Part shown: in pieces, positions 34,556 to 43,725 of the stretch
How the letters are laid out: the number at the start of each line of letters is the position of its first letter
Numbering within the stretch: the stretch's first letter is position 1
Assembly: GCF_001073155.1 (NCBI RefSeq)
Contig: NZ_JVEE01000044.1
Coordinates: forward strand, 1 to 64,000
DNA from: Streptococcus parasanguinis
GTDB lineage: Bacteria > Bacillota > Bacilli > Lactobacillales > Streptococcaceae
Length of the DNA stretch: 64,000 nucleotides
Direction of reading: 5' to 3'
Notes under the pieces: generated by a model
What the model saw: the letters and a program-made list of their open reading frames with translations, nothing else
The model's database searches: none
Told to the model about the DNA's origin: nothing
Made by a program: the position numbers and the translations under genes

Positions 34556-34834
34556 CTAGAACAAATCACTGTGACTTCCTGTCCTTAGCAAGTTTAAAAT
34601 CAATTCATCCTGATCTACTTTGTAAACCAAAAGCCAATCCGGCTGGATATGACACTCTCGAACACCTTGGAAATGCTTGGAATTGGTCAGTTGATGATCA
34701 CGATATCTGACAGGAAGTTCTTTTTCTTGAACCAGAAAATTTAAGACTTCTTCTAACAAGTCTGCCTTCAAACCTCGCTTCATTGCCAACTTAAAATCTT
34801 TTTTAAACTGTTTATGATAACGAATCTTAAGCAC
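34556..34834 (-). CDS. yafQ: YafQ-type mRNA interferase toxin
   Basis: 92 residues with the RelE/ParE fold of YafQ toxins: a basic N terminus (YHKQFKKDFKLAMKRG), YRDHQLTNSKHFQGVRECHI and LLVYKVDQDELILNLLRTGSH, in which the C-terminal His and Asp/Phe positions typical of YafQ are present. It cleaves mRNA on the ribosome when free of antitoxin. GTG start with GGAGG 8 bases upstream, overlapping the dinJ stop by 8 bases, the usual antitoxin-first order. Confidence 0.92.
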   Translation of the reverse strand: MLKIRYHKQFKKDFKLAMKRGLKADLLEEVLNFLVQEKELPVRYRDHQLTNSKHFQGVRECHIQPDWLLVYKVDQDELILNLLRTGSHSDLF

Positions 34835-35090
34835 GCAAGTCCTCCATCAAGTCTGAGACTGATTCAAAGGGTTGACTCATATTCCGATTTTGCTCTACAT
34901 CCGTTACTACTTGAAGCAACTTCCCATGATCGTCTAATCGAACATCAAAAGGTAAGCCCTGATATTGAATAGCCTGACGAAGGAAAATGTTGATAGCCGT
35001 GGTCATATCCATCCCTAAATGATTGAACACCAGTTGGGCTTGCTCCTTAACCTCACTATCCAAACGGATACTCATGCTCGTCTTTGACAT
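34827..35090 (-). CDS. dinJ: DinJ/RelB-type antitoxin
   Basis: 87 residues. The N-terminal ribbon-helix-helix (MSIRLDSEVKEQAQLVFNHL and TTAINIFLRQAI) is the DNA-binding part; the C-terminal segment (MSQPFESVSDLMEDLRA) should wrap the toxin. RBS GAAGGTGAG. Such antitoxins repress their own operon; a palindrome directly upstream of the -35 element is the likely operator. Confidence 0.93.
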   Translation of the reverse strand: MSKTSMSIRLDSEVKEQAQLVFNHLGMDMTTAINIFLRQAIQYQGLPFDVRLDDHGKLLQVVTDVEQNRNMSQPFESVSDLMEDLRA

Positions 35091-35114
35091 ATTCTCACCT
35101 TCTTTCTATCTTTT

Positions 35115-35164
35115 ATTGTATCAAAAAAGAAGGCTATTGTAAATCCATCGGATATACAATGGAT
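35115..35164 (-). promoter_or_regulatory. dinJ-yafQ promoter and candidate operator
   Basis: On the minus strand, TTTACA (35138-35143) and TACAAT (35115-35120) are 17 bases apart. An inverted repeat ATCCAT-N10-ATGGAT (35143-35164) abuts the -35 element and is a candidate binding site for the RHH antitoxin. Confidence 0.65.
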
Positions 35165-35281
35165 AGCTGTAAACTAAAATATAGTAAAGAAATAAAATTA
35201 GTATCCCAAATATGGGAGATCTCAGCCTGAGTTTTAGTTTTAGAATATAATGTTGCTATCATATATTAAGAGGTGAAAAAT

Positions 35282-36865
35282 ATGAAGCAGATTACGAAAC
35301 AATATAAATTACTATATTTCTTGCTTATTTTATTAAGTCTGACAAGTGCTCTTTTAATGACATTCTTCTCTCTTCAATTAGGAAGAATACTTGATAGTAT
35401 ATCTAATTCAAATAGTGGATTACTCTTTCATATCACTATTTGTGTAAGTTCGATTTTACTGTGGTTCTTGATTTCTTGTTCCTATTCCTATCTTAAAAAC
35501 CAATATGTAAAAAAAGTTATTTTAGATCTAAAAAGGCGTCTCTTATTACATTATTTATCGCGTGAATTTAACCAAATTGACAACCGTAACCATTCAGATT
35601 TCTTAAATAATATCACCAAAAACAGTGACCTTATTCAAGAAAATTTATTAATCCCTAAAATCTCTCTAATTGCAAATTTAGGGAGCCTTATCATGAGTGT
35701 GGTTGCTATTATTTATATAGAATGGCGATTAGCATTAGTCTTTCTTTTATTGTCGAGTATAACAATTTTTCTATCACAAATTCCTGGAAAGTTAATGACT
35801 AAATCAACAAATAATTATTCTCTACAAAATAATCACTATTTATCAAAAATGACAAACTTTATTAATGGTTTTGAACAAATTAAGTTATTAAATATTCAAA
35901 GCTGGACCCAAGAAAAAATTCAGGGAATCAGTTTAGAATTTGAAGAGTCCAAAAAAACATATCAATTCTTAAAAGACTTAGCTTCAACTACTGGAATTTT
36001 ACTAAGTTTTGGCTCTCAACTATCCTGTATGGTTGCTGGTATCTTTTTTGTAAGAAATAACTTACTGACTATTGGATTACTCGTAGCAAGTATTCAATTA
36101 TTAAACGGTGTTTTTGCTCCATTACAATCTATTCTTTACAATAAAAATTTAATCAGCAGTAGCAAGTCCATTATTGATAATATCCAAGAAAATTTATATG
36201 AGACAAATCATGAAATTTTCCATAAAACAAGGATAATTGATTGTGATAACATTTCGACCATTTCTATTAGCCAATTACATTATGAAATTGAAAATAAAAT
36301 ATTATTTGATCATTTTTCCTATGAATTTAAAAAAGGCAAGCGCTATGCAATTATAGGTGCTTCAGGAGCTGGGAAAACAACTTTAGTAAAATTAATACTA
36401 AACTATTATTCCAAAAATCTTTATGATGGGGAAATAAAAATCAACGGAAAACAGAATATTGATATTCCCTCAGAGGAGTTATATAAAGATATTGCATTTG
36501 TGCAAAAAAATGATTTTCTGATTGAAGGAAATGTCCTAGAGAATATCAAACTATCCAGAAATCTTTATTTAACTGAAAAATTAAGAGAAGCCTTAGGATT
36601 TAATGAAGACTTCCTTAATAAGAGTCTATCTCAATCAGGCCAAAGTATTTCAGAAGGAGAAAAGCAACGAATTGATTTAGCTAGGTTTTTAGTCAAACCA
36701 TATTCTGTATATATCTTTGACGAACCTACAAGCAACCTTGATCCAATAAAAGCCAAAGCAATGATGGACTACATTCTATCCATTAAAGATGCAATTGTTA
36801 TTGTCATTACTCATGATCAAAATCCAAAAATATTGGAAGAGTTTGATCACGTTATTACCCTATAG
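35282..36865 (+). CDS. ABC exporter with fused membrane and ATPase domains
   Basis: 527 residues from ATG, with AGAGGTG upstream. Residues 1-290 hold about five to six membrane segments of a type I exporter; the ATPase follows with Walker A GASGAGKTTLVK, a non-standard signature (QSISEGEKQR in place of LSGGQ), Walker B VYIFDEPTSNLD and the switch His in VITHDQ. There is no N-terminal C39 peptidase domain. The DNA is much more AT-rich than the flanking genes. It converges with an Rgg-type regulator, 9 bases apart. This pairing suggests export of a small peptide or other metabolite; no substrate gene is visible. Confidence 0.86.
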   Translation: MKQITKQYKLLYFLLILLSLTSALLMTFFSLQLGRILDSISNSNSGLLFHITICVSSILLWFLISCSYSYLKNQYVKKVILDLKRRLLLHYLSREFNQIDNRNHSDFLNNITKNSDLIQENLLIPKISLIANLGSLIMSVVAIIYIEWRLALVFLLLSSITIFLSQIPGKLMTKSTNNYSLQNNHYLSKMTNFINGFEQIKLLNIQSWTQEKIQGISLEFEESKKTYQFLKDLASTTGILLSFGSQLSCMVAGIFFVRNNLLTIGLLVASIQLLNGVFAPLQSILYNKNLISSSKSIIDNIQENLYETNHEIFHKTRIIDCDNISTISISQLHYEIENKILFDHFSYEFKKGKRYAIIGASGAGKTTLVKLILNYYSKNLYDGEIKINGKQNIDIPSEELYKDIAFVQKNDFLIEGNVLENIKLSRNLYLTEKLREALGFNEDFLNKSLSQSGQSISEGEKQRIDLARFLVKPYSVYIFDEPTSNLDPIKAKAMMDYILSIKDAIVIVITHDQNPKILEEFDHVITL

Positions 36866-36874
36866 ATAAATGGC

Positions 36875-37738
36875 CTAGTCTACTAATTGAATGATGTGTT
36901 TCTCAAAGTATTCTTTGTAATTTTTGTAGATTGTTTTATTGAAGAGATCAAAAATTTTTAAAGCTTCTTCGATTTTTAAAAGTGATTTTTGATTATGATA
37001 GAATTTCAGTTCCAAATATCCATCTAAATATAGCAAAATAGTTTGTTCAAAAAAATCTGTGGAATCCGCTAGTATATTCTTCGTAGCCTGTTTTAAAAAT
37101 AAAGATTCCTCATATAAGTCGTTCTCAATCATTATAATCAAAGAATTGAGAAGTAGTTGAATGAGAGATTGTCTATTTCTAGGTATAGAACCATACAACT
37201 TCCCTTTTTTGAGCGCCTCTTTGGCATATCTAAATAATAAATCTGGAGATAGAACACGACAGCAATTTCCAAGGATAAGCGTTTCATAATAACCCCAGTT
37301 TTCAACAGAAAATAAATAATTTGTAAGATAAGAGGCGTCTTGACGACTCAATTGATGATTTTTATCCATTCCCGAAACAATACTTTCAATGAAAATAGCA
37401 TTTAATTTATGGTAATGAGAATTTGTCCCATGAAAAAGTTCTATTTCTTTCTCTACCATATCTAGTAATGCTTGAGCATCTTCATTATATGCAGCTTGTT
37501 TAACAGAAGCTATTAAGGTATTAAAATCCGAAGGTTGATAATGATTACAGATAAGCAGAAATTCTTCTAGTGTCACTCCTATTCTTTCAAGAAGATACAA
37601 TAACTTAAAGACAGAAATCTCTGTTTCTCCTAATTCAAATCTAGATATTTGAGATTTTGAAATTTCAGCACCTGCTAATGAAGAAATAGAAATTCCCTTT
37701 TCTTCTCTTATTTTCCTATAAGTTTCACCTAAAATCAT
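36875..37738 (-). CDS. Rgg/GadR/MutR family transcriptional regulator
   Basis: 287 residues from MILGETYRKIREEKGISI, with TGGAGAT 8 bases upstream. A longer frame is rejected because it adds 28 residues without an RBS. An N-terminal HTH (about 5-60, SISSLAGAEISKSQISRFEL) is followed by an all-helical repeat domain of 220 residues, the standard Rgg length and layout. Rgg proteins usually respond to short secreted peptides. I searched both sides for a typical short hydrophobic peptide gene and found no convincing one. AT-rich, like the adjacent ABC exporter, with which it probably forms an acquired unit. Confidence 0.88.
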   Translation of the reverse strand: MILGETYRKIREEKGISISSLAGAEISKSQISRFELGETEISVFKLLYLLERIGVTLEEFLLICNHYQPSDFNTLIASVKQAAYNEDAQALLDMVEKEIELFHGTNSHYHKLNAIFIESIVSGMDKNHQLSRQDASYLTNYLFSVENWGYYETLILGNCCRVLSPDLLFRYAKEALKKGKLYGSIPRNRQSLIQLLLNSLIIMIENDLYEESLFLKQATKNILADSTDFFEQTILLYLDGYLELKFYHNQKSLLKIEEALKIFDLFNKTIYKNYKEYFEKHIIQLVD

Positions 37739-37921
37739 ACTTATCTCCATTCCATATCGAAAAGTTATTAAGGTATAGCAAACACTACTTCCGTTAAGCC
37801 TACTCTTGTTTGAGAGTATCATTATTAATAATTTATAGCGATCATTTTTGATAATTTCAATATATAACTTCCTAAAGTTTTAGTCTCTGGATAAAAACTT
37901 ATTTATATTCTATCATATCTA

Positions 37922-37967
37922 AAAACCAGCAGAAATGAAAATCATAAAAATCATCTCTACTGGTTTT
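37922..37967 (-). terminator. polC terminator
   Basis: Inverted repeat AAAACCAGTAGAGATGA/TCATTTCTGCTGGTTTT with a loop of about 12 bases, followed by T residues on the minus strand. It lies about 60 bases beyond the polC stop codon, in the gap before the Rgg gene. Confidence 0.75.
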
Positions 37968-38024
37968 ACTGTTAAGTCTTAATTAGATGAAACTGGATCA
38001 ACTTTTGTAAATGGATTCCCTCCA

Positions 38025-41000
38025 TCAAAACAAATCATCAAAGAGGCTCAACTGGTTATCCTCTGGCATATTGCCAAGAATACCCATCTCATCCATCTTT
38101 TCAACCAGGGTGGACGAAACACCGCCACGCTTCCGGAGCTCGGTCTTAGAGAGGAATTCTCCTTCTTCACGCGCTCGCACGATTTGCTTGGCGACGTTCT
38201 CTCCCAGACCATCCATAGCAACAAATGGTGGAATCAGGGTATCCCCATCGATCAAGAATTCTGTCGCCTGACTGCGATAGAGGTCTAGTTTGCCAAACTT
38301 GAAGCCCCGCTCCCACATCTCATTGACAATCTCAAGGGTGGTGTAGAGGTCAATCTCTACATTGGAAGCTTCGTTGTTCTTGCGTTTCTCAGAGATTTCT
38401 TTCATCCGCGCTTTCACGGCCTCAAGGCCTGCACCCATGGTCTTGACGTCAAAGGCCTTGGCCCGAATCGAGAAGTAAGCACAGTAGTAATAAAGTGGAT
38501 GATGCACTTTAAAGTAGGCCACACGAAGGGCCATCATAACATAGGCCGCTGCATGGGCTTTAGGGAACATGTACTTGATCTTCCCACAGGACTCGATGTA
38601 CCATTCAGGGACATTGTTTTCCTTCATGGCTTGGATGTAACCGTTGCGCTCTTCTTCTGAGATCTTGAGCCACATCCCTTTCCGCACGCGCTCCATGATG
38701 GTAAAGGCCATCTTAGGCTTGAGACCCGCGTGCATGAGGTAAACCATGATGTCGTCCCGACACCCGATAACGGTCGATAGATCGGCAATGCCCGCCTTGA
38801 TCAAGTCTTGGGCATTTCCCAACCACACGTCGGTACCGTGAGACAGACCAGAGAGCTGAAGTAACTCTGCGAAGGTCGTCGGATGGGTCTCTTCGACCAT
38901 GCCCCGAACAAAGTTGGTTCCAAACTCTGGAATCCCCAACATTCCTGTCGGCGTTCCGATCTGCTCGGCTGTCACCCCTAGCACTTCCGTCCCAGAAAAG
39001 AGGGCCATGACCCCTGGATCATCCATAGGGATATCATTTGGATCAATACCTGACAAGTCTTGAAGCTTACGAATCATGGTCGGATCATCATGTCCCAGGA
39101 CATCGAGCTTGAGGACGTTCTCATCGATATCGTGGAAGTTAAAGTGAGTGGTCTGCCATTCGGCTGTCACATCATCTGCCGGATACTGGACCGGAGTAAA
39201 GTCATAGACATCCATATAATTTGGAATAACAACGATTCCCCCCGGGTGCTGACCGGTCGTCCGTTTGACCCCAGCTGCACCAAGAGCTAAGCGCTCGACC
39301 TCGGCATCTCGGTAGTACTTGCCAAAATCACGCTCGTATCCCTTGACAAAACCGTAGGCAGTCTTAGCTGCGACCGTACCTACCGTTCCTGCCCGGAAGG
39401 CATATTCTTCCCCAAAGATATCCCGGACATCCAAGTGGGCACTCGGCTGGTCTTCCCCAGAGAAGTTCAAATCGATATCGGGTACCTTGTCCCCATCGAA
39501 ACCGAGGAAGGTTTCAAAAGGAATATCCTGCCCGTTTTTGCTGAGCTTGTGGCCACAGTTTGGACAATCCTTGTCCGGCATATCAAAACCAGATCCATAA
39601 GAACCGTCTGTGATGAATTCACTATACTGGCACTGGCTGCAGACATAGTGAGGCGAGAGCGGATTGACCTCGGTGATCCCAATCATGGTCGCCACAAAGC
39701 TGGATCCAACGGATCCACGCGATCCAACCAGGTAGCCCCGCTCATTGGAACGGTGCACCAGCATTTGCGATGCCAGATAAATCACTGCAAAGCCATTCCC
39801 CAAGATAGAGGTCAATTCTTTTTCAATTCGCAGATCGACAATATCAGGGAGCGGATTACCATAGATCTCAAAGGCTCGCTTATAGGTCAATTCCGCAACT
39901 GTTTCTTCGGCCTTGTCGATAAATGGCGTATAGAGGTCCCCCTTAACCACTTCGACCGGCTCAAAGGTCTCTGCAAGCGCATTGGTGTTTTCAATAACAA
40001 TCTTGCGCGCCAAATCTTCTCCCAAAAAGGCAAATTCATCCAGCATTTCATTGGTGGTTCTGAAATGCGCTTTTGGCAGTGGCGCTGGCTGGGCATCTTC
40101 TCCGTGCCCAATGGTCCGGTTGATCATAGCACCCTGACCGAGACTACGGACAATGATCTCCCGATAGATCTCATCTTCCGGCTCCAGATAGTGGACATTT
40201 CCTGTCGCAAGAACAGGCTTGCCGAGGCGATCTCCCACTTCGATCAAGCTCTTGATTATAGTCTGGAGCTCGTCCATGTCCTTGACCTGCTCCTTGGCAA
40301 TGAGAGGTGCGTAGATAGCCGGTGGCATAACCTCGATAAAGTCATAGTACTTAGCCACTTCGACTGCCGCATCCACACCTTGCGACATGACCGCATCAAA
40401 GACTTCCCCTTCTGAGCAGGCCGATCCAAGGATCAAGCCCTCGCGGTGGGCGTCCAGCACGGTCTTTGGAATCCGTGGGACTCCTTCGAAATACTTGGTC
40501 CCAGAAAGTGAAACCAGTTTAAACATGTTCTTAAGGCCGGTCTGATTCTTGACATAGATCGTGGCATGCTTGACCCGCGCCTTCTTATAGGAATTTTCAT
40601 TGATCAGATCGATATTCAGATCCTTGAGATTGGTCACCCCGTGCTTTTCAGCGACATCTTTGATGAAGATAAAGAGTAGGCGCCCCGTCGCTTCCGCATC
40701 GTAGTTGGCCATGTGGTGGTGTTCCAAGCCTACCCCAAAGCGCTTGGTCAATGGTCCCAAGCCATGCCGTTTAAAATCTGGATAGAGGTTACGGGCAAAT
40801 TCCAGGGTATCGATGACCGGCTGGGTGATCTTGGGAAGACCATGACGCTCATAGTTGGCATTCATGAAGCCCACGTCAAAGGTAGCATTGTGGGCAACGA
40901 GAACGGTTCCCTCACAGAAGGCTTGAAATTCCTTCAAGACCTGCACCAAGGGCTTAGCACCCCGGACATGCTCGTTGGTGATCCCTGTCAATTGGGTCGT

Positions 41001-42419
41001 AAAGGCGGACAAAGGATGGCCTGGATCGATAAACTCGTCAAACTCCTCAATGACATTGCCCTTGTACATCTTAGAGGCAGCGACCTGGATCAAGTCATTG
41101 TAGATGGCTGAAAGTCCCGTCGTTTCCACGTCAAAGACCACATAAGTCACTTCATTAAGGTCCAGGTCCACCTCATTATAGGTGATGGGCACCTTGTCCT
41201 CTACGATATTGGCTTCCATCCCATAGATCAGCTGGATCCCAGCTTTCTTGGCTGCTTTAAAGCCATGTGGGAAGCTCTGCACATTGCCATGGTCAGTGAT
41301 AGCCACCGCCTTGTGGCCCCACTCAGCTGCCTTGGCGATCAGCTCTTCGACTTCCGGCAGGGCATCCATCGTCGACATATTGGTATGCGCGTGGAATTCC
41401 ACCCGGCGCTCGCCTTCTGGCATCAGGTCCTTGCGGGCGTAGTGCACGACTTCCTGTATATCTTGGACATTCATGGTCAAGTCGCGCGTGAAATTGTTCA
41501 TTTCGATATTTCCCCGCACCCGGAGCCAGCTGTTCTTCTTGATCATGTCAAACTTCTGGGCTTCTTCCTCATTTTTGACCCATTTCTGAAGGGAAAAACT
41601 CGAGGTATAGTCGGTCATCTTAAAGCTGATCAAGACCCGACCGGTCCGTGTCACCTTGTGCTCCACGTCAAAGACTACACCCTCAAAGACAATCCGGTTC
41701 TCTTCTGTCGTGATCTCGATCATCGGAGTGATCTCGGCCTTGTCTAGCTTAGGTTTAGCTGCCACCTTCTTAGCCTTGAAGTCAAAAACTGGCTTTTCTT
41801 CAACCGCTGGTGGCGGAGCCATCTGGGCCAAGGATTCCATAGCCCGCAAGGTCTCTTCATTGGCTGCTTGGAAGATCTTTTCATTTTCCTGCTCAAATTG
41901 CGCCACTTCTTGCTCTGTCAACTCCTCATCAGACTCCACTCGACAGGTGAAATGCGGAAAACCAAAGGCTTCCAACTGCTTAGCAAGATTGGGCAAATGG
42001 TTCTTACGAAAATGCTCCGTATCAACCGAAGAAGGCCCTGAGATGATCAATTCCTGCCCTTCTGCGCGCACCTGCAAGTCTTGGTAGAGTCCCTTAAAGC
42101 CTTGACTAGCACAAGGTCCTTCCTCAAAGACCTCATGGTAGTAGGCCTGCAATAAATCCGTAGAAAAATCCTGATTGGCCACTTGGATGGTAAAGGTCGC
42201 CTGGTTTCCCGTCTTTGAAAATTCGTCCTTCAAGCGCTGGCGCAATTCCTTAAACAAAGCAATGGGCAAGACTTCCGCAAAAGCAAAGCGGAACTCCCAG
42301 ACCCGACTGACCTTGTGCACCACGACTTCTTGAATCTCCGCATGCAAAAAGGCACTGGAAGATCGCATCTCCAGCGGCATATCCAGCTGATCCATTAAAA
42401 TTTCAAAGGTGTTGGACAT
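38025..42419 (-). CDS. polC: DNA polymerase III PolC-type alpha subunit
   Basis: 1464 residues from [17 protein letters not shown], the expected length for streptococcal PolC. A longer frame of 23 residues is rejected because GGGAGAAAC precedes this ATG. Domains in order: N-terminal and OB regions, PHP domain ([18 protein letters not shown]) with a DEDDh 3'-5' exonuclease inserted ([20 protein letters not shown]), then the polymerase catalytic core with [14 protein letters not shown] and [10 protein letters not shown], which carry the catalytic Asp residues. It replicates the leading strand and proofreads. TGATAGAAT upstream is an extended -10. It lies directly beyond the T7SS cargo genes. 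Confidence 0.98.
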   Translation of the reverse strand: MSNTFEILMDQLDMPLEMRSSSAFLHAEIQEVVVHKVSRVWEFRFAFAEVLPIALFKELRQRLKDEFSKTGNQATFTIQVANQDFSTDLLQAYYHEVFEEGPCASQGFKGLYQDLQVRAEGQELIISGPSSVDTEHFRKNHLPNLAKQLEAFGFPHFTCRVESDEELTEQEVAQFEQENEKIFQAANEETLRAMESLAQMAPPPAVEEKPVFDFKAKKVAAKPKLDKAEITPMIEITTEENRIVFEGVVFDVEHKVTRTGRVLISFKMTDYTSSFSLQKWVKNEEEAQKFDMIKKNSWLRVRGNIEMNNFTRDLTMNVQDIQEVVHYARKDLMPEGERRVEFHAHTNMSTMDALPEVEELIAKAAEWGHKAVAITDHGNVQSFPHGFKAAKKAGIQLIYGMEANIVEDKVPITYNEVDLDLNEVTYVVFDVETTGLSAIYNDLIQVAASKMYKGNVIEEFDEFIDPGHPLSAFTTQLTGITNEHVRGAKPLVQVLKEFQAFCEGTVLVAHNATFDVGFMNANYERHGLPKITQPVIDTLEFARNLYPDFKRHGLGPLTKRFGVGLEHHHMANYDAEATGRLLFIFIKDVAEKHGVTNLKDLNIDLINENSYKKARVKHATIYVKNQTGLKNMFKLVSLSGTKYFEGVPRIPKTVLDAHREGLILGSACSEGEVFDAVMSQGVDAAVEVAKYYDFIEVMPPAIYAPLIAKEQVKDMDELQTIIKSLIEVGDRLGKPVLATGNVHYLEPEDEIYREIIVRSLGQGAMINRTIGHGEDAQPAPLPKAHFRTTNEMLDEFAFLGEDLARKIVIENTNALAETFEPVEVVKGDLYTPFIDKAEETVAELTYKRAFEIYGNPLPDIVDLRIEKELTSILGNGFAVIYLASQMLVHRSNERGYLVGSRGSVGSSFVATMIGITEVNPLSPHYVCSQCQYSEFITDGSYGSGFDMPDKDCPNCGHKLSKNGQDIPFETFLGFDGDKVPDIDLNFSGEDQPSAHLDVRDIFGEEYAFRAGTVGTVAAKTAYGFVKGYERDFGKYYRDAEVERLALGAAGVKRTTGQHPGGIVVIPNYMDVYDFTPVQYPADDVTAEWQTTHFNFHDIDENVLKLDVLGHDDPTMIRKLQDLSGIDPNDIPMDDPGVMALFSGTEVLGVTAEQIGTPTGMLGIPEFGTNFVRGMVEETHPTTFAELLQLSGLSHGTDVWLGNAQDLIKAGIADLSTVIGCRDDIMVYLMHAGLKPKMAFTIMERVRKGMWLKISEEERNGYIQAMKENNVPEWYIESCGKIKYMFPKAHAAAYVMMALRVAYFKVHHPLYYYCAYFSIRAKAFDVKTMGAGLEAVKARMKEISEKRKNNEASNVEIDLYTTLEIVNEMWERGFKFGKLDLYRSQATEFLIDGDTLIPPFVAMDGLGENVAKQIVRAREEGEFLSKTELRKRGGVSSTLVEKMDEMGILGNMPEDNQLSLFDDLF

Positions 42420-42553
42420 TGTTTCTCCCTTGATCTTGATTCTTTTGCTCGCTTTTGAGTGGCCTGACTCTAAGAAAAAACAGACCATTCAAAAACATTC
42501 GTAACCCTTATTCTATCACAATTTAAGGATTAATTCGAGGGAGAAGTGAAGAC

Positions 42554-42582
42554 GAAAAAATCACCTATAGGACGGTGATTTC
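42554..42582 (-). terminator. Terminator at the end of the T7SS cargo region
   Basis: Stem AAATCACC/GGTGATTT with an 8-base loop and a TTTTTT run on the minus strand, 33 bases after the DUF3592-like gene and before the polC promoter. Confidence 0.85.
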
Positions 42583-42614
42583 TCTTCATCTTTTATTCAG
42601 TTAGAGCTGATCCA

Positions 42615-43163
42615 TCATTTATACTTCATCCCCATGACAATGGCCACAACTGCCAAAATAGGAAATAAAATTAACATCCAGATTCCAATCCACATCTGCC
42701 GTTTAAAAAGCCCGTCTAATCCACCATAGCGTTCAACGTATGATTCTTTTGGACAGGCTGGATTATACCAGACCGTCATGCTCGATCCCAGTGGAAAAGC
42801 ATCTTGAAAAAGATTGCCCTTTGAGACTGTAGAATTGGTGTAAATGGTTATCCTTTGCGCCATCAAATCGATGTCGCTAGCCGCTTGATTCGTTTTCCAA
42901 GGAAGGGTCACTCGCACCACCCGATAATATTTCAGGCTATTTCGATAGGTCTGACCATCCACTCTATATTCTACAATTGAAGCCGCTACAATTTGTGCCC
43001 GCTTATAGCCAACTACCACTCCCTCAACGCTCTTTGACGAGAGGGTTTTAATCCTAACTTCTCTTCTATAGAAATGTCCAAAAAAGAGTACGACAAACAA
43101 AGGAAATCCAATAACAGCCACAGCAATGACTAGAAGTATTCTGATATCAGGCATCCCCATCAC
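42615..43163 (-). CDS. DUF3592-like membrane protein
   Basis: 182 residues. An N-terminal membrane helix (IRILLVIAVAVIGFPLFVVL), an outside domain of about 100 residues with VVVGYKRAQIV, VEYRVDGQTY and VWYNPACPKESYVE, and a C-terminal helix (WIGIWMLILFPILAVVAIV). The pattern matches DUF3592, a membrane-anchored beta domain of unknown function that in streptococci often accompanies secreted toxin or immunity gene clusters. The start overlaps or abuts the end of the preceding 121-residue frame, so the two were probably co-transcribed. Confidence 0.75.
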   Translation of the reverse strand: MMGMPDIRILLVIAVAVIGFPLFVVLFFGHFYRREVRIKTLSSKSVEGVVVGYKRAQIVAASIVEYRVDGQTYRNSLKYYRVVRVTLPWKTNQAASDIDLMAQRITIYTNSTVSKGNLFQDAFPLGSSMTVWYNPACPKESYVERYGGLDGLFKRQMWIGIWMLILFPILAVVAIVMGMKYK

Positions 43164-43565
43164 CTACTTCATCAAAATGTCTGTGATACTCAGACTCATC
43201 TTCGTTTCATCTGATATCTTCTCTACGATCGAGCTTTGTTCGCTCGTCAAAGGAAGCAACAAGAGGGTCGCTGATTGCGTTGGTAACTTAGGGTTGTTCG
43301 ATAGACTATACTGGACTACTTGATCTTGGTAAACAGATTGCCCATCATAACTCCAGCTAATTTTAAAAGTTGCATCACGATCAATATTCGTTGTCGTTTT
43401 ATTGACCAACATAAATACTGCATATTCTTGTTGCTCTACAGTATAAGTGTTCCCTGTATAATATACAGTGACATCCTCTTGATCGCCAACTTCCGGATGC
43501 TCCTTAACTAACTTCTTCCCCAGTTCCATCAAATCCGATGTTTTTCCTTTCAGTAGTGGTTAAAA
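43164..43565 (-). pseudogene. 5'-truncated or frameshifted remnant in the T7SS cargo region
   Basis: The intact part is about 121 codons from an ATG at 43529, encoding a beta-rich domain (EDVTVYYTGNTYTVEQQEYA and ATFKISWSYDGQSVYQDQ). No usable RBS precedes that ATG. The same frame stays open upstream only to about 43565. Further upstream, in another frame (about 43565-43660), a helical peptide (DIDIEKKVQNLEHRKQEAFN) ends in TGA exactly where a one-base shift would join it to GKTSDLMELGKKL. A frameshift in an older, longer gene therefore explains the layout. That gene's 5' end is missing: the terminator of the effector gene lies directly before it. Confidence 0.55.
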
Positions 43566-43641
43566 GTACTGTAAGAATTAAAGGCCTCTTGTTTTCTATG
43601 TTCAAGGTTCTGAACTTTTTTCTCAATATCAATGTCATAAT

Positions 43642-43685
43642 AAAAACACCTCAAAAGTTAGATTTTTCTGTCTAACTTTTGAGGT
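43642..43685 (-). terminator. Terminator of the lipase-like effector gene
   Basis: A perfect 15-bp inverted repeat (acctcaaaagttaga/tctaacttttgaggt) with an 8-base loop, followed on the minus strand by GTTTTTATT. It lies about 40 bases after the effector stop codon. Confidence 0.9.
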
Positions 43686-43725
43686 ACAGTTCAAAGGGGC
43701 TCTCTCTAAAAAATATTAATCATTA

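Noticed and set aside
37935-37982. A 15-codon plus-strand frame (MKIIKIISTGFTVKS) near the Rgg gene, considered as a pheromone precursor
   Set aside because: It lies inside the polC terminator inverted repeat, has no RBS and lacks the usual Rgg-peptide layout.
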